Source: CAZUHB01 sp964620445
GTDB taxonomy: Bacteria; Planctomycetota; B15-G4; CAYZWU01
DNA: 64,000 nucleotides
NCBI GenBank assembly: GCA_964620445.1
Contig: CAZUHB010000021.1
Span: forward strand, 31,125 to 95,124
Direction: 5' to 3'
In this document: positions 48,823 through 57,264 of the stretch, in pieces
Layout of the letters: each line of letters starts with the position of its first letter
Numbering within the stretch: the stretch's first letter is position 1
Position numbers and translations under genes: made by a program
The notes under the pieces: model-generated
Told to the model about the DNA's origin: nothing
The model's input: only the letters and a program-made list of their open reading frames with translations
The model's database searches: none

Positions 48823-49992
48823 CTAACCGTCGGCGAATTCGACGACATGATCCGACCACCATTTTCGCCAGAAGCTCGGGTCGTTCTCCTTGATACCGGT
48901 CAGGTTCTTGAAGAGTTCCACCGCGTGGTAGACGACTCCCGGATCGCGGAAATCGAGGGATTCCCGGACAGAGCTCATCAGCTTTCCGCCAAGATCTCCG
49001 GGAGCGAGATGCAGCGGGGAGAGGTTCTTCAAGATCAGCATGCGCAGGGGCGGATCGTAGCAGCGTTCCATGCGCAACCGAACAAGGCTGTCCACGTCGT
49101 CGAAATCGAAGAGAAAAAGCGCGTCCGCCGCCGCCAGCGAGACTGTGGGACTCGCGTCGAAAACCGACTCGCAGGTTGTCAGGAAAAAGGTCTGCTCGAT
49201 AAAAGTGTCGATCACCTTCGCATAGAGGTTGCGCTCATCGATCCACCCCTCGGCCGGAGGTCTGACAATGGTCAAGAGCGCCAGACTGTCCCAGGCGATC
49301 GATGAGGAACCGACGATGATCCCGCTGAACTCCTCGAGAAACGCTTCCGCGGCGGCGATCTGCTCCTCTGTGGCGACCGGTTTTTCCTCTTCCCCGTTCT
49401 GGACAGGCATCTGGACCGTCGCGCTCCGCCGCGAGGTCTTGATGCGCCCCCCCTTCATGTCGGAGTCCCGCCGAGACAGGATCTCGTCCACACCAGGATA
49501 ACCCGATTCGATGACCTTCGGGGGCAGATCGCCCCAGATCGCCTGCCATCTCTTGCAGAGGGCCGCCCATTCTTCGGGTGTGGTGTTCGGATCGAGAGCG
49601 TCGAAGTCTTTCGCCTGGGGCTTGCAGATCTTTTCGAGAGCACGATAGGCTTCCGATCGGACAAGCGACGATGGAGAACTGACAGCCGTGAAGGAAAGGA
49701 TGTAGACCGCCGCTCCGCGCAGACGCGGCAAGGAGAGGTCGGCCTCGGCAATATTCTCGATCTGCTCCCTGCAGAACGAGACAGGATCTTCGAGTTCGAT
49801 CGGTTCTTCTTCCGATTGGGAAGAGATTTTTTCTGCATAACGCAGCAAGGCGCGGCTCTGCCTCGTGATGCATGTTTCGCCTTCGTCCGGAACGCGGTGC
49901 GCGTCTTTCAGGGCTAGGACCGATTCATAAGAGGAGGCACAACCGCCCAGCGCGAAGAGCACGATGAGTATAACAGGTGATAAGTTCTTCAT
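48823..49992 (-). CDS. Lipoprotein with HEAT-like helical repeats, function unknown
   Basis: A signal peptide with lipobox LGGC (C18) leads a 389-residue protein. The middle and the C-terminal part consist of helical hairpins with HEAT-like spacing (RSEAYRALEKIC, VSLAAADALFLFDFDDVDSLV, DPGVVYHAVELFKNLTG), and it contains a W-rich motif FWRKWWSDHV near the end, also seen in other secreted HEAT proteins of this kind. The protein is probably an envelope scaffold. It sits first in the leftward operon that contains the flippase-like gene. Confidence 0.72.
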   Translation of the reverse strand: MKNLSPVILIVLFALGGCASSYESVLALKDAHRVPDEGETCITRQSRALLRYAEKISSQSEEEPIELEDPVSFCREQIENIAEADLSLPRLRGAAVYILSFTAVSSPSSLVRSEAYRALEKICKPQAKDFDALDPNTTPEEWAALCKRWQAIWGDLPPKVIESGYPGVDEILSRRDSDMKGGRIKTSRRSATVQMPVQNGEEEKPVATEEQIAAAEAFLEEFSGIIVGSSSIAWDSLALLTIVRPPAEGWIDERNLYAKVIDTFIEQTFFLTTCESVFDASPTVSLAAADALFLFDFDDVDSLVRLRMERCYDPPLRMLILKNLSPLHLAPGDLGGKLMSSVRESLDFRDPGVVYHAVELFKNLTGIKENDPSFWRKWWSDHVVEFADG

Positions 49993-50047
49993 TTACAGTC
50001 TATTATCCAATTGACATTTTCTGGATTTTATAATCTGGACAGATGAA

Positions 50048-50067
50048 TGCAAGTGAAAAGACTTGCA
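50048..50067. other. Short hairpin upstream of queF
   Basis: A 7-bp perfect inverted repeat TGCAAGT/ACTTGCA with a 6-base loop lies about 155 bases before queF in the divergent intergenic region. No preQ1-riboswitch signature surrounds it. Confidence 0.25.
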
Positions 50068-50222
50068 CCTTTCATGGATCATCCTGCACGGCATCATCAA
50101 ATCTCGATGGAAGTTGCGAATCGCCGATTTCGAGGCGACTCCCCATATGAGTGCTTGAATCGAAAGGTGAAGGCTGAAAAAATGCCCTTTCGAAATCGGA
50201 ATCTCAAATAGGAGACAGAATC

Positions 50223-50561
50223 GTGCCGCAACTGGATACATTTGATAATCCCAATTCCGAACGGGACTACGAGATCAGGATCACCTGTCCCGAGTGGACC
50301 GCCGTCTGTCCGAAAACGGGCCAACCCGACTTCGGCACGTTCAAGATCAGCTACGTCCCCGACAGGCTCTGCGTCGAATTGAAATCGTTCAAGCTCTACA
50401 TGTTCTCGTACCGGGACAAGGGGATCTTCCACGAGGCTGTCACCAATCAGATCCTCGACGATTTCGTCGCGGCCTGCAAGCCGAGGCGATGCACCGTAGA
50501 AGGGCACTTCAACGTCCGCGGCGGGATCACGACCACTGTCGTCGCCGCCTACCCGGCCTGA
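50223..50561 (+). CDS. queF: preQ0 reductase (7-cyano-7-deazaguanine reductase), type I
   Basis: QueF reduces the nitrile of preQ0 to preQ1 for queuosine in tRNA, with NADPH. The 112-residue size is that of the short, unimodular form. The catalytic cysteine is in CPKTGQPDFG (C29), the substrate-binding Glu/His in DKGIFHEAVTNQI and the NADPH loop at ELKSFKLYMFSYRD. The GTG start is preceded by AGGAG 8 bases away. Other queuosine genes are not present, unless the reductive-dehalogenase-like protein nearby is a distant QueG relative. Confidence 0.97.
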   Translation: MPQLDTFDNPNSERDYEIRITCPEWTAVCPKTGQPDFGTFKISYVPDRLCVELKSFKLYMFSYRDKGIFHEAVTNQILDDFVAACKPRRCTVEGHFNVRGGITTTVVAAYPA

Positions 50562-50580
50562 GAATTCGTCTCGAACAGCA

Positions 50581-50627
50581 ACCGGACCCGCGCGGCTCTG
50601 CATGATGCATCGCGTTGCGGGTCCGGT
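50581..50627. terminator. Long hairpin between convergent queF and porin genes
   Basis: An 11-bp GC-rich stem (50581-50591 with 50617-50627) lies 20 bases after the queF stop, followed by a short GTTTGTT tract. It may serve both convergent genes, but the T run is weak. Confidence 0.55.
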
Positions 50628-50662
50628 GTTTGTTCGATTGAATTGTCTCGAACGATGGGAAA

Positions 50663-52075
50663 CTAGAACCTCACCCTGCCCTGGACGTAGACGAAGTCCA
50701 TGTCTCTTTTGGCCGCTCCCGCGTTGACCGGTGCCGTGTCTTCCACGTACTGCCCGGTGAAGAAATGGGAATAGCCGGCAAGGAACGAAAGGGCATCGGA
50801 CGCTTTCCATGTGGCCGTCAGGTCGACCTCGTCGCCCAGATGCCTCGACTCCTTGGTCGTGGTCCGTCGGATCACGCCGCCGCCGGCATTGATCCAGCCA
50901 CCGTCCGTGTCGTCGAGCATGAAGTGGTGGAAGTTCAGAGCGAGCTTCACGTCGTCATTCGGGCAGGTCGACAATCCGACCATGTAGTCCCAGATGTTGC
51001 TCCAACCCACGAGGTCGGCGTAGCCGTAATGCATGTGGTTCGTGGGGAACAGGGTCTGGAACTGTTCGCTGTCATTGTCGCCGGCGAGCCTGTCACCCGA
51101 AGCATGGGCGAGCTCGGCGCCGCACCGTGTTTTCCAGTCGCAGTCCGAGAGGGTGAAACCTCCCTTGAGGGCGAAGGCGTAGGCACGGAGCTGAGTGGGG
51201 CCCACATCGCCGAGCTGAGCCGCGAACTCGCCCGTGTAGTCGACCGCGTCCTGTCCACCGAAGACACGCGTGCCCACGGTCACGAACCGCCGTTCGGTCA
51301 GGTTGAGCGGTACCGCGCCCCGTCTCTGGTCGCGGAGGAGCAGAACGTAACCTTCGAGGCCCAGGTTGTCGGCGAGCTTGCTGTTGCCGGCATAGACACC
51401 GAGGAGATCCTGGTCATTTGCATCGGTGGCCGCGAAGTCGGTTATCCTGACCCCGAAGAAATCGGCAAACCAATCGCCTTCGGGTTCATAGGAGAAACGG
51501 AAACCGTCATAGGTCCGCCCCTGGTCGAACCACTCGAGGTGGCCGATCAACCTCTGATCACCGTAAGCCATGACGTAACGACCGACGTCGAGAGTGAGAG
51601 GTTTGTCGAAAAGGTTCTTGAATCGAATCTTGGACCTTTTCAGATCGACCCCGGCAGTGTCGGCCACCGTGTTGAGCTCACTACCCCAAACGCGCACATC
51701 CTGGAACTCGATGACCGCGTCCAGATCCTCTTCCACGGCCCAATCCAAACGAAGCCTCGTCCTCATGTGGGTGAAGTCCATCGAGTCACGGCCGACCATA
51801 TTGGCTCCCGGCGCGTAACGGTGGTTGAACAGCTCCTCGCGAATTCGCAGCTCACCGGAGAGTTTGAAGGGTAATTTTTCGCAAGTACAGCCCGATGTGC
51901 CCTGGGAGGGGGCGTTCCCTTGGTCGTGATATGCCAAGTCAGCATTCGCCAGCAGATTGTCCAAGTCCTGCACATTTTGAAGGTGCATCTCGTCCCACTT
52001 GTCCTGGGCAAAAGCAGCACCGGTCCAAGCCATGATCAGAAGACCAGCCACAAACAGTGAAAAGACCTTTTTCAT
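50663..52075 (-). CDS. Outer-membrane beta-barrel porin, alginate-export-like
   Basis: A signal peptide (residues 1-23, AAFA cleavage) precedes a 470-residue barrel-like protein with alternating aromatic and polar residues. The first strands RLRLDWAVEEDLDAVIEFQDVR and GRYVMAYGDQRLIGHLEW resemble the alginate-export porin family; the final strand VYVQGRVRF ends in Phe, the outer-membrane insertion signal. A CTC motif near residue 63 is unusual. The substrate is unknown. AGGAGG lies 6 bases before the ATG. Confidence 0.85.
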   Translation of the reverse strand: MKKVFSLFVAGLLIMAWTGAAFAQDKWDEMHLQNVQDLDNLLANADLAYHDQGNAPSQGTSGCTCEKLPFKLSGELRIREELFNHRYAPGANMVGRDSMDFTHMRTRLRLDWAVEEDLDAVIEFQDVRVWGSELNTVADTAGVDLKRSKIRFKNLFDKPLTLDVGRYVMAYGDQRLIGHLEWFDQGRTYDGFRFSYEPEGDWFADFFGVRITDFAATDANDQDLLGVYAGNSKLADNLGLEGYVLLLRDQRRGAVPLNLTERRFVTVGTRVFGGQDAVDYTGEFAAQLGDVGPTQLRAYAFALKGGFTLSDCDWKTRCGAELAHASGDRLAGDNDSEQFQTLFPTNHMHYGYADLVGWSNIWDYMVGLSTCPNDDVKLALNFHHFMLDDTDGGWINAGGGVIRRTTTKESRHLGDEVDLTATWKASDALSFLAGYSHFFTGQYVEDTAPVNAGAAKRDMDFVYVQGRVRF

Positions 52076-52329
52076 CTCGCTCCTCCTTGTAAAAGAGAGA
52101 AAGAATAAAAAATCAAGAGATCAGAATTGGTGCCCGCAGATAAGCAGCGGACCCGCAATGGTCCACCATATCAGTCCTGAGACATCCTTTGAGCCAACCA
52201 CGAGGATGTCCAAGCGCAGTTATTGAGGCAAAGATCGACTCCAGATGCAAGTCTTTAAATAACAGACAATCAGATTCATCAAGAAACGGGAATTCCCGAT
52301 CCGTACGCTCAGATCATAGGTATTCGCCG

Positions 52330-53664
52330 TTATACGGCCTTCGGGTTTTCCTTTTTTCCATAAAAAAGATCGTCTCCCCAGAGGGCGAGACGCCGGGCGA
52401 TTGCCGAGTCCTTGATGCCGTAACGGACCAGATTGTGCACGAACGAGGATTTGTGGCTGTAGGGACAGACCTTCATGCAAAGCCCGCAATCTGTGCCTGC
52501 CACGCGCCAGTAGTGAAGGCACTTTTCAATTTCGAGCTGCCACTTCTTCACGCCGCGGACACTCTCCTCACCGCCTAGCGGAATCGCCCCTGACGGGCAG
52601 TTGTAGGCGCACTTTTTACAAAGAGCACAGAAATCCTGTACCCCGAAAACAACGGGCTTGTCGGCAACCAGTGGGAGGTCGGTGGTCAGCGCTCCGAGCC
52701 TGAAACGCGCGCCGAATTCGGGCGACACGAGGTACCCCATCCGGCCCAGCTCTCCCAGGCCGGCGTCATGGCCGACAGCGGTCAGCAAGATCTGGTAGTT
52801 GCTCCCCGCTATGTGCGCCCGCGCTCCGTGGCCGAGGGTGCGCAGGTATTGGGCCAGCGCGATCGACACCTGCGCGCTTTTCAGATATTTGACCGCGGTC
52901 TCGTCCGTGATCGGAAGCCGGGGCGCGGCGGCCACCTGGTCGTAATCCATTTCGAAGGCCATGACGACCGCGAAGTCGTGTGTGGTCTCGATCGGCGCTC
53001 CCCACTCCTCCGGCCCGCGACCCACGTGTGAGTAAACGAACATCGGATCGAGCCGTGCGATACCCACGCTGTCGGCACCGAGTCTGAGCGCCATCGACTT
53101 GACCATGCGGGTCGCCGTCTGCGGATCGATCTCCTCGCGGCGCGCCCCGACCGCGCCGTCAACCGAGGAGAGCATGCTTTCGATGACCCGGAACGTGGCC
53201 GTCACGCGGCCGGAAAGCAGAGGATCGTAGTAGAGGCCGCCCGGCGCGAGCAGTTCGGGAAGGCCGCGCAGCTTGTCGTCCACCGCCTTCTTCTCCGGCC
53301 TGAGCGCATAGTAGGTCTCGTACTTGTCCGTTCCAGGCAGGTATTCCTCCCGGGCGAAGATGACATCCCGTTCATCGACGCGCGACGTGATCCCGTCGAT
53401 CCTGATCGGAGTCGGTCTGTTCAGGGGAAGGAAGAAGCCGAAAGCAGCCAGAGGAACAGACGCCGCCAGCAGCCAGAGCACAAGAGAAGTGGGTGCCGCC
53501 AAGCAGTAAAAGGACGTCCAGCAAGCGGCGAAGAGGACCGCCGCCAGAAAGCTCAGAGCCGCCGCCCGGCCATTGGATTCCCTGATCGAGGTGGCGCCAA
53601 AGAGTATGAGAAAAGAAACAACCGCGGCGCCGGAGACAAAATAGAATAGTTCGGCCGGTATCAT
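52330..53664 (-). CDS. Membrane-anchored reductive-dehalogenase-like ferredoxin/corrinoid protein
   Basis: The 444-residue protein starts with three hydrophobic helices (residues 5-24, 33-57 and 60-77), then a roughly 250-residue domain with RMVKSMALRLGADSVGIARLDP and YLRTLGHGARAHIAGSN as in RdhA enzymes, then two 4Fe-4S motifs: CALCKKCAYNCPSGAI, and a second formed from an upstream Cys (EKCLHYW) with GTDCGLCMKVCPYS. RdhA enzymes use corrinoid to remove halogens; some homologues act in other electron transfers. The membrane helices replace the usual twin-arginine signal and separate anchor. Epoxyqueuosine reductase is a related alternative. It is downstream of the RNase D gene by 18 bases. 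Confidence 0.82.
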   Translation of the reverse strand: MIPAELFYFVSGAAVVSFLILFGATSIRESNGRAAALSFLAAVLFAACWTSFYCLAAPTSLVLWLLAASVPLAAFGFFLPLNRPTPIRIDGITSRVDERDVIFAREEYLPGTDKYETYYALRPEKKAVDDKLRGLPELLAPGGLYYDPLLSGRVTATFRVIESMLSSVDGAVGARREEIDPQTATRMVKSMALRLGADSVGIARLDPMFVYSHVGRGPEEWGAPIETTHDFAVVMAFEMDYDQVAAAPRLPITDETAVKYLKSAQVSIALAQYLRTLGHGARAHIAGSNYQILLTAVGHDAGLGELGRMGYLVSPEFGARFRLGALTTDLPLVADKPVVFGVQDFCALCKKCAYNCPSGAIPLGGEESVRGVKKWQLEIEKCLHYWRVAGTDCGLCMKVCPYSHKSSFVHNLVRYGIKDSAIARRLALWGDDLFYGKKENPKAV

Positions 53665-53682
53665 AGCGCCTTCCGCTGGATG

Positions 53683-54831
53683 CTATACCTTTTCCAGGGC
53701 TTTCTGAAAAGCGGGTGCCAGGAGTTCGGCCTGCCAGCGCATCATGGGACTGCATTCCATGATCTCTTCGACTGTACGCGGCTTGTTCAGGGCGATCGAT
53801 CGAAGAACCGCGCGCGGGGCGATAATCGAAGGAGTGAGGCCGAGCCCCTCGGCCACCCCTTTCGTGGCCGCGGTGAGAACCTCCATCTCACGGTTGCACT
53901 CATGATTCGGCTTGCGGCCCCGCTTATGGCTCGGCCACTCCGACTGGGGCAGGGCCCGTGCGGTCCGGATCGCGTTCACCAGGGAATCGAGGCGTCGGCC
54001 CCGGCAGTTTCTCGGAATGCCATGTCCGTTTTTCGGCAGCCACGACCGCTTCCCTGCCGCACGGATCGCCAGATCGATGATCTGCTTGTTGCCCATGACC
54101 TTAAACGGAGGCCGGTCGGCACGGCGTGCCTGCTCCTCGCGCCAGCGCCACAGTTCGCGCACGAAAGCGAGCTGTTTGCGCTTCAGATCCCTGAGCCCCT
54201 TGATGCGCCATTGATCGTCCGGATCGGGCGGCGGCTTGTCGCGCCGTGTGGCCTGTATCAAGGTATCACATGTCTCGCGATGCCACCCGTTCCGGCCGAG
54301 TTTCTTGAGTTCCTTGGAAAGGACCTGGACGAGTGTATCGAGAAAGCGCGTGTCGTCGCAGGCATATTCGAGCTGCGACGGGGATAGAGGCCGGCGCGAC
54401 CAATCCGATTTCTTGTTGTCCTTGCAAAGACTCACGCCCACGATGCGCTCCACCAGCGCAGCGAGGCCGAGCTGCTCGTAGCCGAGAAGTTGCGCCGCGA
54501 GCATCGTGTCGAAGACTTCCCCGCGGGGAAGGAACTCGAAAGAAGAGCGCATCATTCGCAGATCGTAATCGGCGCCGTGGAAGATCAGAGGCTTTGATGT
54601 AAGGGCATCCATGAAAGGAGCGAGATCGAGATTCTCCGCCAGCGGATCGACGATGTAATTCCTGTCGCCGATCGAAAGCTGAATGAGGCAAACCTTTTCG
54701 AAGTAGTGAAAGAGGCTGTCGGCTTCCGTATCGAGGGCCACGCGCTTGGCTTTCCTGATGCCGGCGATCAGCTTTGCCAGAGCCGGTTGCTCATCGACGT
54801 ATTCGAAAGGTGCAATCGATTTAGGGCACAA
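53683..54831 (-). CDS. rnd: Ribonuclease D with HRDC domains
   Basis: RNase D trims the 3' end of tRNA and other RNAs. The DEDD exonuclease motifs are VALDTEADSLF (first Asp-Glu), FHGADYDLRMM (second Asp), and EYACDDTRFL (third), with a central DTMLAAQLLGYEQLGLA. Downstream helices (residues about 200-380, KGLRDLKRKQLAFVRELWRW and so on) fit one or two HRDC domains. The start is uncertain: a TTG at 54831 (after AGGAAGGA) fits the family length of about 382, while the longest frame reaches to 54975 but contains a TTGACA-like promoter element. It precedes the reductive-dehalogenase-like gene. Confidence 0.9.
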   Translation of the reverse strand: MCPKSIAPFEYVDEQPALAKLIAGIRKAKRVALDTEADSLFHYFEKVCLIQLSIGDRNYIVDPLAENLDLAPFMDALTSKPLIFHGADYDLRMMRSSFEFLPRGEVFDTMLAAQLLGYEQLGLAALVERIVGVSLCKDNKKSDWSRRPLSPSQLEYACDDTRFLDTLVQVLSKELKKLGRNGWHRETCDTLIQATRRDKPPPDPDDQWRIKGLRDLKRKQLAFVRELWRWREEQARRADRPPFKVMGNKQIIDLAIRAAGKRSWLPKNGHGIPRNCRGRRLDSLVNAIRTARALPQSEWPSHKRGRKPNHECNREMEVLTAATKGVAEGLGLTPSIIAPRAVLRSIALNKPRTVEEIMECSPMMRWQAELLAPAFQKALEKV

Positions 54832-55021
54832 GAGAAAGTTGTTCCTTCCTGCAAAAGGAGATTCGCTTGCCGGGCCGCCGAGCGGTCCGGGCGAACAGGA
54901 ACCTATATTCAGTAGGATAGATAGTTGAATTGTCAAGTGGCCCGTGGATTTGCCGCGTCTTTTCAAGATCGCCAACGACTGTTGTCCCGATTCCGCCGAT
55001 CGCGGTCGGTGGCCTTGAACA

Positions 55022-56119
55022 TCACTCTCGAGCCGCGTCGCGCATGGCGATGGCGTTTTCGATTTTCACGTTGGGAAGCAGCGCCTCATGGCTGGGCGAG
55101 ACGACGAATCGGGAACCGAAAAGGGCTTTTAGCCGCCGCACCTCTTTCCGCACGGCGCTGGCCGAGCGGAAGGGAAGGAGGTCCTGAGTGTCCACGCCCC
55201 CCACGAAAGCGATCCTGCCGCCGAAGCGGCCAACGAGATTTTCCGCATCCATACCCGATGCGCGTGCCTGGAGCGGATGAAGCGCGTCGATCCCTGTATC
55301 GATCAGCGCGGGGATGATCTTGGAAACCGCACCGCAGGAGTGGAGCATCACCTCGAGGTCATGGGACTTGGCCTGCTCCACGACCCTGACGATTCCGGGA
55401 AGCACGAACCTCTCGAACATGGCGGGACTGATGAGCAGGTCCTGCTGGCTGCCCAGATCGTTACCGAAAAAGAAGACGTCGATCCGATCGGAGGCGGCAT
55501 CGAGAAACCGGCGGTTGGCCTCCAGGTAGAAATCGAGAACCCTCTCGGTGACACGATCCACGACCTCGGGATGGGTGTGCATCTTGATGAAATAGTTGTC
55601 CATTCCCATGAAATCGCAGAGGATATGGAAAAAAGGGATCCACATCCCCCCCACCACGGCCATCTCCTTGGCCACGACGTAGTCGATCGTTTTCGTGCAG
55701 GCGGTGAAATCGAGATGGTCGGGATCGGGCCAGTCGAAGGCATCGACATCGCCCGGATCTTCGCAGCCGGCGAAGACTCCCGGCTGGTTGAGTGTCTTCT
55801 TCGGCCGCCCCCCGGTGCAGTCGAATATCGGTTTCCCCTCCGGGTGCTGCCACGCCGCGGGATCGAGCTCCGGCGAGACCCAGAAAAAATCACTCCCCAT
55901 GGCGGAGGACAGGTCGACCTCGGCGCGCAGCATGCGCGCCGAAGCCGCGACCTTTTCGTCCACGCTGTGCTTCGCGGCCGGATCCCAGGGGGAATAATCG
56001 ATACCGAGTTCCCTGCAATAGAGTTCTTTGGTCTCGGCGTGAGGATTGCCGAGCCAGAAGCCGGCCCTGTCCGGTTCACGTCCGGCCATGATCGCCCTGA
56101 TCCGCTCTCTGCTTTTCAT
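55022..56119 (-). CDS. Uroporphyrinogen decarboxylase family protein (methyltransferase-type), copy 1
   Basis: The 365-residue TIM-barrel protein belongs to the family that includes HemE and corrinoid methyltransferases such as MtaA and CmuA. The HemE-like start is MKSRERIRAIMAGREPDRAG; other landmarks are FFFGNDLGSQQDLLISPAMF, VMLHSCGAVSKIIPALIDTG, FVGGVDTQDLLPF and the C-terminal VSPSHEALLPNVK. The HSCG segment with its Cys is typical of the methyltransferase branch and not of HemE. It is divergently transcribed from a paralogue (copy 2) with about 120 bases between; the substrate may be a methoxy or methylated compound. Confidence 0.87.
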   Translation of the reverse strand: MKSRERIRAIMAGREPDRAGFWLGNPHAETKELYCRELGIDYSPWDPAAKHSVDEKVAASARMLRAEVDLSSAMGSDFFWVSPELDPAAWQHPEGKPIFDCTGGRPKKTLNQPGVFAGCEDPGDVDAFDWPDPDHLDFTACTKTIDYVVAKEMAVVGGMWIPFFHILCDFMGMDNYFIKMHTHPEVVDRVTERVLDFYLEANRRFLDAASDRIDVFFFGNDLGSQQDLLISPAMFERFVLPGIVRVVEQAKSHDLEVMLHSCGAVSKIIPALIDTGIDALHPLQARASGMDAENLVGRFGGRIAFVGGVDTQDLLPFRSASAVRKEVRRLKALFGSRFVVSPSHEALLPNVKIENAIAMRDAARE

Positions 56120-56241
56120 CCCTATCTCCGTTCGAGTGCCGGCCCGTCAAAATCGGCCGCGTCAGATTTTGACCTGGAAAGGCCCGGACTGCAGAGTTTA
56201 GCCTGGATGAGGTTTCATGGCAATCGACGAGGAGGATCGAT

Positions 56242-57264
56242 TTGGAAAGCAGAGAAATCGTACGGCGCGCGATCGAGTTCGACAGGCCGCCCCGCTTGCC
56301 TTTTTTTCTCGGTGATTTCTGGGGCGAGAAGGTCCTGGGAGAACGCACCGACATCGTCAACGACGTCCGCGACTGCTGGGAGATGGACCGGCAGAAGGGG
56401 GGCTGGTTCTTCGACAATCCCGGACTCGACGACTGGGGATGTCGATGGGAGAGGTCGGACGTGAACAACATGGGACAGGTCGTGACCCATCCCCTCGCCG
56501 ACTGGAACCGGCTCGATCGATTCCGTCCTCCCGACCCGCGCGATCCTTTCTATTTCGAACGGATCGACGGAGTGATCCGCGACGCGGCCGACAGATACGT
56601 CCTGGTCACGAGCCACTTCAACCTCATCGAGCGGCTCCACATGCTTCACGGTTTCGAGGAGACGATGATCGACTTCCGGATCGCGCCGGAAAAAATCGAA
56701 AAGGTTCTCGACCTGATTCTCGAATTCAAGATCGCCCAGCTCGACGAGCTGGCCCGACGATTCCGGGGAAGGGTTCATGGAATATTCATGACCGACGACT
56801 GGGGCACCCAGTCGGGGCCGTTCGTCTCGCCGGAGATCTTCACTCACTTTTTCCGGGACCGTTACAGGGCGCTGGCCGCAGCGATCCATGGCCACGGCTG
56901 GCATTTCGTCCTGCACAGCTGCGGCCGCGTCAACGATCTGGTGCCCTTCTTCATCGACTGCGGCGTGGATGTCCTCAACATGCAGCAGCCGCGCGCTTAC
57001 GGTATCGGCGAGATCGGGGAGCGCTTCGGCGGAAAGGTCTGCTTTCTGACCACCGTCGACATCCAGACCACGCTTCCCGAGGGCGACGCGCGAGAGGTCG
57101 AACGCGAAGCGGAGGAACTCGTCAGGCACTGGTCCACGCCCGCGGGGGGATTCATCGTGTTCAACTACGGCGATGCGGCCGCGATCGGAACGACGAGCGA
57201 GATCACGACGGTCATGTTCGAAAAGTTCGTCGAGCTCGCCCACTACTGGCGGGACCGGGGCTAA
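56242..57264 (+). CDS. Uroporphyrinogen decarboxylase family protein (methyltransferase-type), copy 2
   Basis: The 340-residue protein uses TTG with GAGGAGGAT immediately upstream. It is paralogous to copy 1: MESREIVRRAIEFDRPPRLP at the start, FMTDDWGTQSGPFVSPEIF, FVLHSCGRVNDLVPFFID and CFLTTVDIQTTLPEG where copy 1 has its equivalents. The HSCG motif again points to the corrinoid-methyltransferase-like branch instead of HemE. No corrinoid-binding protein gene is adjacent. It converges with the GH97 gene, sharing 4 bases at the stops. Confidence 0.86.
   Translation: MESREIVRRAIEFDRPPRLPFFLGDFWGEKVLGERTDIVNDVRDCWEMDRQKGGWFFDNPGLDDWGCRWERSDVNNMGQVVTHPLADWNRLDRFRPPDPRDPFYFERIDGVIRDAADRYVLVTSHFNLIERLHMLHGFEETMIDFRIAPEKIEKVLDLILEFKIAQLDELARRFRGRVHGIFMTDDWGTQSGPFVSPEIFTHFFRDRYRALAAAIHGHGWHFVLHSCGRVNDLVPFFIDCGVDVLNMQQPRAYGIGEIGERFGGKVCFLTTVDIQTTLPEGDAREVEREAEELVRHWSTPAGGFIVFNYGDAAAIGTTSEITTVMFEKFVELAHYWRDRG

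Noticed and set aside
49993..50222. preQ1 riboswitch expected before queF
   Set aside because: A short hairpin is present, but no class I, II or III signature could be recognised.
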